Positions 11,133 through 21,975 of a stretch of DNA of 64,000 nucleotides are shown here, piece by piece. The position numbers were made by a program, and so were the translations under genes. Positions within the stretch are counted from its first letter, which is position 1. Each line of letters opens with the position of its first letter. Source of the DNA: Sistotremastrum niveocremeum HHB9708 (taxonomy: Eukaryota > Basidiomycota > Agaricomycetes > Sistotremastrales > Sistotremastraceae); NCBI GenBank assembly GCA_001630475.1, contig KV419414.1:311664-375663 (forward strand), in the 5' to 3' direction. The notes under the pieces are model-generated. The model saw only the letters and a program-made list of their open reading frames with translations. It made no database searches and was not told the origin of the DNA.

Positions 11133-12655
11133 TCACTTCCTCAACTTCCTGGATTTCGAGTTACGTCCATGACACTTATCCATGTGTCGCTTCACGGCAT
11201 CAATGCGACTGAAGCTTTTACCGCAGTTTCCATAGTCACAAGATAAGGAACGTTTCAAGATCTTATTCGCATGACCCTCGATGTGTCGTCCGTAATCTCC
11301 CGAGCTCTTAGCTTTACTCTTTCCGCAAGGCTGGCCATCGACAGTCCATGGACAGGGTCCAAAACGTCGGCGGTAGAGCCAATGTTTGGGGATACCGTGC
11401 TCGCGGAGGGCATTGGCAGTCTCGCGAGGAAGTCGATAGCGCCAGAAAAGTTTGTCCTCGACCGAAAGAGGTATTTTACGATCCTTGTTGTTAGGATCAG
11501 CGGGCTGGGGGCTATGATCCTTCTCGACTTCGCAGTCGGCATGAGAGGGTGGATGAGTTTCGGCGGAAGGAGAGGCTTCGAGACGACGGTTCTTGATAGG
11601 GATTCTGCCCCGACGACTCTTCTGAGTGACCTTAGCGACTTTGATCGCCTTCTTTGCTTCACGAGTAGGACGAACGATGGGTGAGGGGAACGGGGAGTCC
11701 GAGGAAGGACTGGAAGCCACGTCCCCTTCGAAATCCATCTCGTGGTCGAACGTAGCAACCTCAATACGTGGCTGGGAGAGCGGGACGGGGAGAAGGGAAG
11801 GAATGGTGATTGGTTTGACATCTTCAGTTTTTGTAGCGACGATAGGAGGAGTAGGCTCCGAGGTGAATAGACCGTCGAAAATGTCCTCGTAGTTCTCCGT
11901 CGACGCGTTAAGATCCAGATGCGCGGAGAGATCAACGCCAACGTCGCCTTCCCTGAAACCGCCGTTGGTATTCACCATCCCGGAGCCCGAGAACATGGGA
12001 TCCGTGCCATCAGCAAAGTACATGCCCCCCTCGAACTCGAGAAAGAGCTGGGGCTGATCCTGAATCTCAGCATCACTCTCCTGGAATGGTGCGAGTCCAA
12101 ATTCTGCGGCAGAGTGGTAGTCGCCTCCGAAGGGCGTGATCGTTGACGGGGGGAAAGAGTCGGACGGGGTGGTCGACTGACTGGTGCATGCCGAGTGCGA
12201 TGAATATGTGAGGGGATTTTGTTCCTTGTCTGCGGGTTCGGACGTGATGTATGGGAGGGAGAAGTAACCCGATGCGAAGGGAGTGCAGTCGTGGGAGCCG
12301 TCTTGAATATAGACTGAAGACCCAGGAGTGGAACCCCTCGACATGTCGGGCGTCGACATCGAAGAGTCATCGATAGGGGAGTTGACGATGTACGGGGAGA
12401 TTACATCCTGCTATTAATATGTGAATGATGATCAAAGGCACACGAAGACAAGCTTACGGGTTGACTCCAAGACGCCTGAGTATCTCGATTGAACGCTTTT
12501 ATCTGTGAATATTGCGAATACATGGAATGGACGCTCTCCTGGAGGTCGCCATCCTGCGAGCCGTAGTGTCCAAAACGTGAGTCCTTGAAACTCGTGTACG
12601 CATCCGCGAACATGGGGACACCATTGGGAGCAAGTGTATCGGCGAAGTTAGACAT
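11133..12655 (-). CDS. C2H2 zinc-finger protein, probable transcription factor
   Basis: Two exons (12655-12458 and 12407-11133) encode 490 residues. The start is the ATG of MSNFADTLAPNG. The first 300 residues are low-complexity and rich in Ser, Pro, Asp and Glu, typical of fungal activation regions. A basic patch (KAIKVAKVTQKSRRGRIPIK) resembles a nuclear localisation signal. The C terminus carries a degenerate finger (CPWTVDGQPCGKSKAK with GDYGRHIEGH) and a classical one (CDYGNCGKSF followed by RIDAVKRHMDKCH), ending KSRKLRK. This arrangement of two closing fingers after a disordered region is common in basidiomycetes. Target genes cannot be inferred. The DNA-binding assignment is secure from the finger residues; the regulatory role is inference. 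Confidence 0.8.
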
Positions 12656-15202
12656 GGAAAGTGTCGCCCGGTGGAATATGCAGGTATAAAGCAGCCACGA
12701 AGTGGCAGACAAAGGAAAGGTGTGAGGGCGATTGTGAGGGCAATGCTACCTCTGTGTACAGAAGATGACTGCTTATAAGTGTGGCTCGGGTTCCGGGTCC
12801 ACAGCATCGTTACTTTGCTTTTTTAACATTTCGAGCGACCGTAATATCGTTTGTTCGCTGTCTGCAAATAAGCCACAACACGTTTTGGAACGATCGAGTG
12901 ATGAAACACACCTGGAAGCGAGATCCACACCGCGTACCAAGTTTCCTCGCCGACCGGTCTTTATTGAGCCAAAAATTGCTGTGGCCACTTTTCTCTTCAC
13001 CCTCGCGGGCGGCGTTACTCAAAATGAGAGCAAAAGACAAGAATGACCTTCCAACCCCTCAGGACGATGAATTTTTGTCTGCAGATGTCGAAAGCTTTGG
13101 TTCTGACGGTGTTTTGAGCATCTGAGACACTGGGTTCGGAGAAGGCAGAGAAGTCTCGGACTTATCGTCAGGCACCAGGAGCTTGGTTACAACCGTACAA
13201 AGGAAATCCGAGATTCCGACTGAAGCCTATTTACTCCCCGCCGGCCGTGGAATGTGAAAGGCTCCGATACGTCACTCCAATGGGACAATACGCAGAGCAA
13301 AAAGCAAATTACGACGCGCCCCGGCAGAAGCAGAACCATTTAGCGAGAGCAAGCCAAGGCACATGAGATCTTCCGCGGAGCGGCGGAGCCTTGGGTCATT
13401 GCTTTTTTACTTCCTTTGGACTAATCTCCGTCACGATAAACCACGAGTTCATGAAAAGCGGCTGAACAATAGATGCGTTGAGATTGATGACCCACTCGAA
13501 TAATACGGCCCCTCCCTTCCGCTCTGTATCGTTGGGCGGGGGGGGGGGTCCCAAAAGCTATAACTTGGTGTGTTTCCACTCACTAGAGCATCCAAACACA
13601 GTTTTCATGAACCGAGAACATTATAGATTGGACCGCATGATCGGCTGACTTGAATGAGTCAACCCAGATTCCAGGAACTCCGATGACGGGTTGGTGGACC
13701 CACACTCAATATAATTGATTGGAAATCTGGCCGAGGAAACGTAGAGACGGGTCCAGGGAACAGCTTGACCTAGCTATAGATAGTAACTGCGGCGACAAGT
13801 GTCTAAGTCAGTCGGCTCTATGATTATTCCGAAAATAGGTGGGTTGGAAGCACTTACTCCCCTTCTCTGAACGACAGAGAATGGGACTTAGGTGCTGAGG
13901 CGTTCATTGATCTTGACATGGAGACGAAATGTCCCCCGTCACAGTCTTTGAAGTTTTACAACCGGGAATTGACAGCTAGTTCGATGACGCGAGAGAAAAG
14001 ACCGTGGCTTAGACAGATGTCTTGTAGGTCTCTCAAGGATTGGAAGCAGATGCATCGACTAAACAAGACAGCTTCACATTCTATCGTTCGATTCCAACTC
14101 CAGCAAAACAGATTTGGGAATCGGCTGCAAGTGCAATTTGGTGACATGCAGTCAAACCAGGAGCAGGAGCGCGTTCGCATGCGATTTTCTGTCAGATGAT
14201 TAGGGACTATGGCTGACAATTATAGATCACTTGACCTACCATTCAAATTCGAGCCTTGGGTCGGATGCCTAAGGTTTAAACTTAGTGCTCGGGACTTTGT
14301 TCGAGTGAACAGTTAGAGTTGTTGCAATTCGAGTTCAAGCGTCGGCTTATGTAATGTGGTAATGGCTGTGCTGGCTCGACTCGAAGTTTTGCCTTGAGTT
14401 TTGCAGTCATCCATGGATATTCGACCATCTGTAAAGCAAGCATGAAGGCTGAACTCTGCTCAGCTGTTCTATGTGCTCCACCGGCGACTATATCCTGAAA
14501 GCCGCAATGGAATCTCGAACTCGACAGCCATGACCCCTGCATGACCCGTAGCGTCGGCGACGCAGACCCTTGCAAGCTATTCGACCATGAAGACTCTCGG
14601 TGCACAGGCATTCCAAGTCTGCATTCGGTGTACACAATCAAACTGGTTGTGTGTGGATGGAGAGAATTCTGGCAGTGCTCAGGAATGCGAGTGAGTGGTC
14701 CATAGTGCAGTTCAGGCCTCAGCTGATCAGTTGACCAAAGCCTCAAGATCTTAAGACAGCTCGCATCCAACTTATGGCACCTTGAGTGTCTCGAGTCTCA
14801 GATTGCCCGCATTATGGACCGTCAACTCTATCAACATCCCCTGTTACCCACTCCAAATTTGCGATGACCTTCTGACTTCGTTCAGGGCTTGCAAGGGGCC
14901 TTGAGAAAACGCAAGCAAAATTCAGCGCTGGAAAGACACGACGTGATTGATGGACCACGTCAGAATAGCCTAGGGATAGGAATATTTTCCGCCCTTCCTA
15001 ACTGACTGCGGTCAGTCTCGACTAACGGGCCCCTAATCACTTTTCAACGTCGACTCAACGAGCTACGCAACGATGTCCTTATTTCTCGTCTGTCTGTCCG
15101 CCCGATGGTTATCGGTCACATTCTCAGCACAGATGTATAGCGATTCTCTCATGATGTGAAACTCAACGCAGCCTTACCGAAACATGGGAAGCTTTTCGAC
15201 AT
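12656..15202. other. Intergenic region with an 11-G run
   Basis: About 2.5 kb upstream of the C2H2 gene. A homopolymer of 11 G lies at 13538-13548 after GGGC. An ATG-initiated frame at 13918-14199 (plus, 93 codons) and a 162-codon minus frame at 14282-14770 have no recognisable domain or convincing codon pattern. I call no gene. Confidence 0.35.
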
Positions 15203-15344
15203 TCATGAACGCAAGCGGGGCGAAATCAGCCAGAATATTTTTTGCAAATCTTCTGTCTGACATGTACTAGTTCCATCAAAAAGCGTTTCCGCTAAAGAAA
15301 ACTCGCGCTGGTTTGGACTTAACCTGTCCTGTGTCTTGGAACCC

Positions 15345-15817
15345 TCAACACCCGCGCAGCTTTTGGGAGACGATAACACGGGACACCTTTGGCAAACCAC
15401 TGGTCGCATCATATGCAAACTGAGCTCTAACAGGCTCTTCACGTTGTTGACCAGGATAATCTTTCATGAACCATTCTCCAATCGCCGTCGAATCTTCCAT
15501 CGTCTTAGAGTATCGAATAAAACTCGCAGCAGACACCGAAGTCTCTTTGATATTCGAAACTCGATTCGCTGATATGGACCATTGCATTTGCCGCTTTCTC
15601 TTCAAGTGGTCGATGTGTAAGCTGTGGAACAGCAGTTCTGAATCTCACGCCTCATGTCTCCATGCATATCTCGGGTGGTTTTCTCATTGTTGGACGCCTG
15701 TCGGACTGACGAAGAGATTTCTTCTGCGTATCTCACGACGTCTGGGGATTTCTTTGGCGATTCGAACCCGGGGCTCTCTGCCGATAGCGGAACGACTGAA
15801 CAGCTCTGATCAGTCAT
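15345..15817 (-). CDS. Possible hypothetical gene, coding-like segments
   Basis: An ATG at 15817 opens 71 codons (MTDQSCSVVPLSAESP, later VVRYAEEISSSVRQASNNEK). A second segment at about 15570-15460 reads SISANRVSNIKETSVSAASF then MEDSTAIGEWFMKDYP. Both look like real protein, with polar composition and no low-complexity artefact, but I could not find a splice pair that joins them in one frame. No family is recognised. The call rests on codon appearance only. Confidence 0.25.
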
Positions 15818-15899
15818 AGTTTGTTCAACTTCAAGCTGACGGAAAATTGTTTTGAAGCATCGCTCGGAGGGAAGTCGACGTGATGGACGACTACGTGTA

Positions 15900-16546
15900 A
15901 TTTGATACATGATGCATGATGGCTCTGCTTATGAGCTCAGCGGGCTTCCTCCCAACCCTGCCAACATTAAAATTAGTCACAAATTACACCCTATCCCAAA
16001 TCCGGCACATCCCATCCCAAAACGCCAAAAAACTTCCATCCCCGCTTCCATTTCGCCCAAACGGGACGAAAGAAAGAAGCCAGACCCTCATGCCGACGGC
16101 ATGACCGGCAATCTCCATCCACGTGACCAAAATGCATGGGAAGTTCCTCCACATCCGATCTCCGACCCGGACTCCCGCTAAGCCCTCGAGCGACACATAC
16201 AATCACAGCTCACTCCAGAAAATGCCCGCGTCGCGTCCCTCTCTTCTCCCTCATACCGCCTGTAGTGTTCGCATCCCCGGACTCGCAGATTTGGGAATCA
16301 CCTAGTTTGATCTTTTACTTGAAGTACGTGTGGTTCTGTTAGACGTGTTGGGTGTGTTTGGATGGACTGTCGTATTGATTTGCGACTTTTGATTATTTTA
16401 GGGAATTTTGCTCGACGTTTGGGCGGTTTTGATACGAACAGCTGAAACTTTGCGATAACTTGTCTGAACTTGTGCGTGATGGTTTCTGTAGCTTGTGGTG
16501 ATGGATTGACTGACGGATGGCTCATGGATGATAGGCCTGATCGATA
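15900..16546. other. Promoter region of the YABBY/HMG-like gene
   Basis: About 650 bp before the start codon at 16547, with several overlapping short frames and no gene. The last 200 bp are T-rich, as is common in fungal promoters and leaders. Confidence 0.35.
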
Positions 16547-16878
16547 ATGCCTCCTAAGAAAGCCGTCACCGACGCTGAGAAACCCGCCAAGAAGAGTACG
16601 CCCTTTTTCTTCCCCTTTCCGCTTCCGCGTTTTTAACGTCTTCATCATTAGCGAAATCCGGTGGCCGCACGAAGAAGGTCTCAGCGTACAATAAATTCAT
16701 GCAAACCGAACTTGCACGTCTCAAGGAGACTGAACCCAATACTCCCCATCTCGAAAGGTGCGTCCCTCCCCCCCGCCTCTTCTCTGTTCGGCGACTCATT
16801 TTGATGACGGCTGTTAGGTTCAAGATGGCTACGCAGAATTGGAAGACTGCAAAGGAGAACCCGAAGGCTGAAGCGTAG
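16547..16878 (+). CDS. Small YABBY/HMG-like chromatin protein, 71 residues
   Basis: Three exons (16547-16595, 16652-16757, 16818-16878) encode 71 residues beginning MPPKKAVTDAEKPAKK. The core reads KKVSAYNKFMQTELARLKET, then HLERFKMATQNWKTAKENP, the conserved HMG-box-like helix pair (AYNxFMxxEL...RFKxAxxNW) of the YABBY-like family of small fungal nuclear proteins. The lysine-rich N terminus is consistent with DNA binding and nuclear import. Intron positions split an Arg/Lys codon at each junction and all sites are GT-AG. Such proteins are abundant single-domain chromatin-associated factors; the specific role here is not known. Confidence 0.85.
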
Positions 16879-17943
16879 TGTGTCCACGCCGTCTCCCTCG
16901 GACTGAACGAATGATCTCGCCGATGTCTGTCTGTCTTACCCCCTATCTTCTCCTTCCTCTTCCCAGTACATAGTTTCTTCTTGGCCACCACTTATGTTAC
17001 GTCTCTGCTGATTTCAATCTCCTCGTCGACCTTCTTCTAACCTCTTGGTCTGCGGTCGTCGTCATCTGATTTGTGCTTCTGATTTTGTGATTTCTTCTTG
17101 TGTATGTTATATCGTTCTAGTCTTATTCTGTTGCTTCCCTCGAGCTTGCTCTGACTCGTCTTGATCCTTCCTTGCAATGTCTTTGTCCTGAGTGATCCTG
17201 TTTCACAGTCGAATGCAACCCTCAAATCTTGAAGATGTATTTTGAAATGCATGAAATACAAGACATGTACCGTAAGACAAAGACATGAGACATGCATATG
17301 CCCGGCGGCGCGAGCCTGAGTCGAGTTGAAGGCGTGCTAGCTGGCGTGCCTGACTCGTGGTTGGGCGCCCGTTATAATTCCGACGGCGACGACGGTCGTT
17401 TCAAATTGCTCGACGGTCGACTCGACAGTCGACTCGACAGTCGTCTTGCTGATTGATCTTCTTGTTCTTGAAAGCGTTAGACCGTCAATCATGGATCCTA
17501 ATAGAGAGAGGTTATTTCAAATGATTGTCGACAAGATTCACGCGCACGCCGCCGCCATCCAGGTTCATCCTTGCCATGATGGCGGTGAGGTCTGGTGCCT
17601 TCTACTCTGAACGTCCGTGAAGATGTATTGGCTCGAAGCGTGCACAAGAACAGATTATTCCAGGACAAGACGATTAGGGGTTTCAAATGTCAAATCCTGA
17701 TGAAACTCGGAAACTCGACTGGCCGCCTGGACCGTGAAAGTCAAGCTCTCTGATTGAATGACAGAATATTACTTGAGACGAGGAAGTCAAATTCTTTCAT
17801 GGATTTGAATCAGAAATAACGGAAAGAAAGTCGGCGCAGCTTCGCTCACGAAGCGAAGGGGACTTGAGGAGATGGGAGGGTTGACTCGCTCCTCAGACGA
17901 TAGTTTTTGCATTATAGTCATACTATTTGTGCATACTTCCATC
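16879..17943. other. Intergenic, including a 3x12-bp palindromic tandem repeat
   Basis: The first few hundred bases are the T-rich 3' flank of the YABBY/HMG-like gene. At 17410-17445 three near-identical 12-mers (TCGACGGTCGAC, TCGACAGTCGAC, TCGACAGTCGTC) follow each other, each close to self-complementary. No gene was seen. Confidence 0.5.
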
Positions 17944-18035
17944 GCCGTGATAGCTCAGCTGGGAGAGCAGTAGACTGAAGCATCCCATCCGGGTTGGTAT
18001 TCTAAAGGTCGCCTGTTCGAGCCAGGCTCATGGCA
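17944..18035 (+). tRNA. tRNA-Phe (GAA) with a 19-nt intron
   Basis: The acceptor stem is GCCGTGA paired with TCATGGC (one G-T pair). The D arm is GCTCAGCTGGGAGAGC and the T arm is GCCTG-TTCGAGC-CAGGC. The anticodon loop reads CTGAAG, anticodon GAA, then a 19-nt intron at 17981-17999 placed after position 37, the canonical site. The first anticodon-stem pair is a G-A mismatch; the other four pairs are good. The internal A and B boxes are intact and a T4 run follows, so the gene looks functional. Confidence 0.93.
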
Positions 18036-18039
18036 TTAC

Positions 18040-18043
18040 TTTT
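18040..18043 (+). terminator. RNA polymerase III terminator of tRNA-Phe
   Basis: A run of four T lies five bases after the mature tRNA end, as expected for polymerase III termination; a second T5 run follows shortly. Confidence 0.6.
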
Positions 18044-18481
18044 GCAATTTTTCATTGCATGTATAAAATCTAGAATAGCTGGGCTGTCATTTCTCGACTG
18101 CGCCGAGCTGACTAAAAGTTTGGGTGTTTGATGTCTCGATGATCTTCGGTGGGTTAATTGCTTCGTTGCGCCACGTTCATCTCGCAGTTCTGAGAAAACA
18201 TTACTAAAGAACTCTAACAGTGTTCTTTGCCTTCAGCTTGAACTACATCTTGATGATCCGCGATCTCCGAGACAAAAAATCAGATAGCCCAATGCGCTCG
18301 CTGAATTGCAATGGCGCGATGGCCTACATTGCTTTAAATTACATGTAAACGCCTCGGGTTACAAGAGTGGCCGAGCTGCCCGAGCCATCGGCTCCGCCGG
18401 TGGACTCGGAGCCGCGTTCGGGTTCGGAGTGGCGGTTTGATCAAGATGAAGATAGTTTGAAAGACGTTGGTCGGGATGTTG
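18044..18481. other. Intergenic, GC-rich patch
   Basis: No gene seen. A GC-rich patch at 18365-18435 resembles the start of a class II tRNA by chance but lacks the arms. Confidence 0.35.
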
Positions 18482-19109
18482 TCATCGGTGATTGTAGTGC
18501 CTTACGACTGTATTGATGATGGCCCGGGTGGAGTCATTCTGATAAGGCGTCGATTCGGAGCCTTGTTCTAGTATCCTGAGAATTGAAAATTGAAGGAGTT
18601 CGCTTCGGCTGTCGTGGACTTCAAAGAGCTCGTCTTGTTCCTCAATATAGTCTTGCGCCACGGAGTCGGAATATTTTGATAAGCAATGAGAATTGTTGAG
18701 CACTGGTTTCTGATAAGCAGGGTTAATACTGCGCTCAACTCTTCGCTTGTGGCTACTCAGCTGCAGTCTGCACTAAGATCTTTAGACGTGAAATCGAGGA
18801 TCAACTTTGGTAGAAGAGAAACTGAGTGTGCTCTGCTAAACTCAAACTCAATCAAATTGCTTAGAAGGGCCGTGACGTCGCTTCGTTCGACGGCCTCCCG
18901 ACTCGAAGCCCCGAGAACCCCCTCGATCGAGTGGCCGATCAAGTACTAGTGTCAGCGCGCGAAGACAACGCGGGATACACTCTAAATCGGGTATGGAAGA
19001 CACTGTTGAGGTCCTCTCGGCTTCGCCGTCGGCGAGAGGTACATGTAAGCATGAATTGAGTGGCTGTGTCGTTGGCAACGTCTAGAGCTATCCACTGCGC
19101 TTCTGCTTC
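18482..19109 (-). CDS. Possible hypothetical gene, coding-like but interrupted
   Basis: On the minus strand a segment reads QWIALDVANDTATQFMLTC and, after a plausible 35-nt intron with a GCTGAC branch site just before the acceptor, continues GHSIEGVLGASSREAVERSD, then ALLSNLIEFEFSRAHSVSLL and PKLILDFTSKDLS. A TGA then interrupts, followed in the same frame by SEELSAVLTLLIRNQCS. The last part, in another frame, is YIEEQDELFEVHDSRSELL to a stop at 18482. It reads like protein but I recognise no family and cannot build an intact model; it may be decayed. Confidence 0.25.
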
Positions 19110-19626
19110 CTCATTGGGAGACAAGAAAAGAAAATTTTGGGATCCATAGGGTCCCGAAACTTCATTTCACTGATACGACGCTGGGTTAGCGTGAGGTCTG
19201 TATTGCACGATTGTGTTAAAACCCGGAATTTTTTTCAATGCCCTTGTAAGATTGCGGCTGTGAGCTCCACCCTTCAGCGAAGTACCCGAAAATCGACCAG
19301 GCAGAAGTTATACAATGACTCGAGCTCGGCTAATTTCCCCGTTATGATATGCGTGAGACGCATCAGCTAGACGTTGAATGTTAACATTTGGCTTTCGTCA
19401 AACGTTCCCCTTACCCTACCCGGAAACACCCCGACCATATGGAGAGATGCCAAGGTGATCATCGGCAGGTCGATTGTGCACGCTCGGAGGACCATGCAGA
19501 CCACCGCCGTGTGATTAGCGTATTGGGGATGTTGGAGTAAACAAGAACGACTCGTCCATAAAACCTGCTGGAAATCGGTCGACTTCATCCTCACCTTCAA
19601 GCGAAATCCTCATTCGACAGCTTCAT
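19110..19626. other. Upstream region of dsRBD gene A
   Basis: About 500 bp with no gene recognised. The last 80 bp form the promoter and leader of the gene at 19627; see the TATA-like entry. Confidence 0.4.
19557..19563 (+). promoter_or_regulatory. TATA-like element of dsRBD gene A
   Basis: CATAAAA lies 70 nt before the ATG at 19627. The paralogue at 21649 has TATAAAT 89 nt before its ATG, and both leaders share a TCATCCT..TTCAA(G/A)CG segment, suggesting that the duplication included the promoter. Confidence 0.4.
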
Positions 19627-19949
19627 ATGGCCGACTTCAAGAGAATTATTATGGCGCACAGTTTCATCTCGTCCAGGAAGAAAACATACCTGGCCCAGCT
19701 TTCTGAGCTCGCGTCTCGGAATGGCGTCACCCTGGAATGGGAGGAAATGAGTGATGGTCCAGATCATCATACTATTTGGCAGGTGTATCCTATTGGTAAG
19801 CTTCTCGAAAGTCCGAAACACGCCTGCTGATCCCGAAATGGACAGTGAATGGACAGAAATGGACCATGTACATCCAGGCTGCTTCAAACAAGAAAGACGC
19901 AAAGGAGAAATCCGCAGAAGATGTCATAATGAAGCTTCGCGGACTATAG
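19627..19949 (+). CDS. Stand-alone double-stranded-RNA-binding domain protein (copy A), 90 residues
   Basis: Two exons (19627-19795, 19846-19949) encode 90 residues; the intron splits a Val codon after YPI. The start MADFKRIIMAHSF is followed by one dsRBD filling the rest: helix 1 (KTYLAQLSELASRNGVTLEW), the strands (EEMSDGPDHHTIWQVYPI, VNGQKWTMYIQAAS) and the conserved helix 2 start NKKDAKEKSAEDVIMKL. KKDAKEKSA corresponds to the KK-AK--AA RNA-contact motif of the family. No other domain is present. The protein is probably cytosolic or nuclear and binds duplex RNA; partners are unknown. It is a paralogue of the gene at 21649, with the intron at the same codon. It differs at many positions, so the duplication is not recent. 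Confidence 0.75.
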
Positions 19950-20125
19950 TGAGTTTTCCAATGCGCTGGAGGTGTTGTAGCACTTATGCTCGTACTATCA
20001 GTGTTTGAAGTCCCTATAGTGACCGGCTTCGATGGCGATCACCTGCCTTCCATGGATATTTTATTTATCTATAGTTATCCCCTCATATGTCGTGTTATGG
20101 CAGAAGGGAGAATGTTTACTGCAAT
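19950..20125. other. 3' flank of dsRBD gene A
   Basis: Short non-coding flank; nothing recognised. Confidence 0.3.
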
Positions 20126-20500
20126 TTATTCGTTACCTAGCTCGTCGTGAACAGTCAAAATGTAACCTACTTTATATATCAACGGAGTCCTTCTATACAC
20201 GATCGGCGACGTCTCCAATGACCTGACATTGACTGGCTCATTCGGTGAAAGAGCAAGGTCTTGATGATGCTGCCTGCGCTTTATAAAATTTGCCGCATAA
20301 AATTCAGCTGCATCAAGGTAAAACGAGGTGTCGAGAATATTCTGTGACGCGATAGTAGGAAACAGAACTCCTCCGGATAATCGCCGATCGTTCGTGGCAT
20401 GACTGAGTTCATATAGCCGATCAGACGACGAGCATTGGATGATGCTAAAGGGATAGTACAACCCGACGACGCCTCTGTGAAGGAGCGCTAATGATCGAGT
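20126..20500 (-). CDS. Unrecognised coding-like segment between the two dsRBD genes
   Basis: An open minus-strand frame of over 110 codons reads GVVGLYYPFSIIQCSSSDRL, then ELSHATNDRRLSGG, LDAAEFYAANFIKRRQHHQD, and ends at a stop at 20126. Composition and codon use look like real protein and there is no repeat content. No ATG is in a good position, so an upstream exon would be needed. No family is recognised. Confidence 0.3.
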   Translation of the reverse strand, partial: TRSLALLHRGVVGLYYPFSIIQCSSSDRLYELSHATNDRRLSGGVLFPTIASQNILDTSFYLDAAEFYAANFIKRRQHHQDLALSPNEPVNVRSLETSPIVYRRTPLIYKVGYILTVHDELGNE

Positions 20501-21648
20501 ATGCGCCGATCAGCCATCTGCAGAGGTCCTGTGCTCAGAAAGTCTCAAAGTCTAGCGCTTAATAGTCATAAAGACTCGCAGGATTAGTGTACGATATGGA
20601 TCGTAGAGCGACCTTGGCACCTTGCTGGCCGTGACAAGCTTAGGTCGATGTACGATCCAGATGGGTTCATCAAGGGCGAGTCCGGTATTTCTTCAGACGC
20701 CGGATGACTATTGGTGGAGGACAAAAAGCGCCATTCCGGCCGTGTGGCGCCTGTCCGGGTCTCAAAGCTGTACCTTTAGATGTATGGCGATTGTTGAGAC
20801 TGGATCGCAGGTGCTTTCGAAACAAGATTGTTTTCCACGATGAAGGACGACCAAGCACAAGAATCACCAGATACACGTGGTAATACGTAATCAGTTGATG
20901 TTCTCACAGTGCAAGTAGATCCTAGCACGAGCTTTATGATGTGCTAACCGCGAATCATTAATGAAGCTCAGACAAGTGTCCAAGGCGAACTACCAACGGA
21001 GTTATGAACGCTGCATCGCTTATGAAGCAGTTCCCGACCGAGAATGCGGAAAGTACTGCCACTTCATATTGAGTCAGAGCAATGCTATGTTGTAGGCATT
21101 TATTCAATCTGCGCTCTTGTCTGTGACGCACAATTATGCCACATATAGCGTACGATGCGCGTGGCATAGTGCTATCTGTGAATGAGAGGACGGAACCGAA
21201 AGGTGTGGCACCTCTCCGCCACTGATGGCCCAGATCTCCAGTAGTGCAAGAGCTTCCGGACTAATTGGAGACCGAGTTAGGTATAGTTTCGAACAGGTGA
21301 GCACCTGTGTCTGACGACGGAGAGTGAGCCAATAGCTTCCTAAGCGTCGTTCAAACTGTAACTATGACGCTGATCGGTGAAATGATGGCGGCGGATTGAA
21401 GATACCTCAAGGGAAGCAAAGATTATTGACTTTGGGGTATGCGTAGAGATCGCAACAGGACCTTTGGTGGTGCTGGTGGTTCACAGACCTTGCACCACCG
21501 ACGGTCTCAGGTTGTTTCAAAGCGAGCAGCGCAAGCCGTCGAGCACGGTCTTTCTCTTCTATAAATCGAATTAGTTCGATGGAGTTCGACAGAAACAGAA
21601 CCCATACATCGAATCATCCTTCAAACGCAATTTACTCCAAGAGATAAA
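20501..21648. other. Intergenic between the dsRBD paralogues
   Basis: About 1.1 kb. I looked for a third, decayed dsRBD copy (AAAGAGGCGAAGG-like helix 2 codons) and found none. The promoter of copy B occupies the last 100 bp. Confidence 0.35.
21560..21566 (+). promoter_or_regulatory. TATA box of dsRBD gene B
   Basis: TATAAAT lies 89 nt upstream of the ATG at 21649, in line with the similar element before copy A. Confidence 0.45.
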
Positions 21649-21975
21649 ATGGCCGATTTCAAAGCTGTCATCCTTGGACACACTTTCGTGTCTTCGACTC
21701 AGAAGCCATACGTCACCCAGCTCACTGAATTGGCCGCGCAAAACCGCGTCACTCTGGAGTGGGCTGAGGTACGTGAAGGTCCTGAGCAGACAACAATCTG
21801 GTACTGCTATCCCATAGGTGAGTTCTATGCAGAAAAAAGCCCTTAATGAAAACTCACTTTTCGCGCAGTGAATGGTCAAGCTTGGGCATCATACAACCAA
21901 GCGGGTTCTAGCAAGAAAGAGGCGAAGGAGAAATCCGCTGCCGAGACTGTTAGGATGCTTCGCCGATCCAAGTGA
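21649..21975 (+). CDS. Stand-alone double-stranded-RNA-binding domain protein (copy B), 91 residues
   Basis: Two exons (21649-21817, 21869-21975) give 91 residues. MADFKAVILGHTF leads into a single dsRBD: helix 1 KPYVTQLTELAAQNRVTLEW, then EVREGPEQTTIWYCYPI, strand VNGQAWASYNQAGS and helix 2 SKKEAKEKSAAETVRMLRRS. SKKEAKEKSA is the hallmark RNA-binding motif. Here it is closer to the family consensus than in copy A, which has NKKDAKEKSAED. Same orientation, same intron phase and codon as copy A, 1.7 kb apart: a tandem duplication. With no catalytic domain it could act as an adaptor or a competitor for Dicer, Argonaute or ADAR-type proteins, or shield viral or structured RNA; that is inference. 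Confidence 0.78.

Noticed and set aside
14282-14770. 162-codon minus-strand frame
   Set aside because: No motif, irregular composition and no splice signals at its ends; not distinguishable from chance.
18365-18435. A possible second tRNA starting GAGTGGCCGAGCTG
   Set aside because: No anticodon arm, T arm or acceptor stem closes; the GC-rich patch is probably coincidental.
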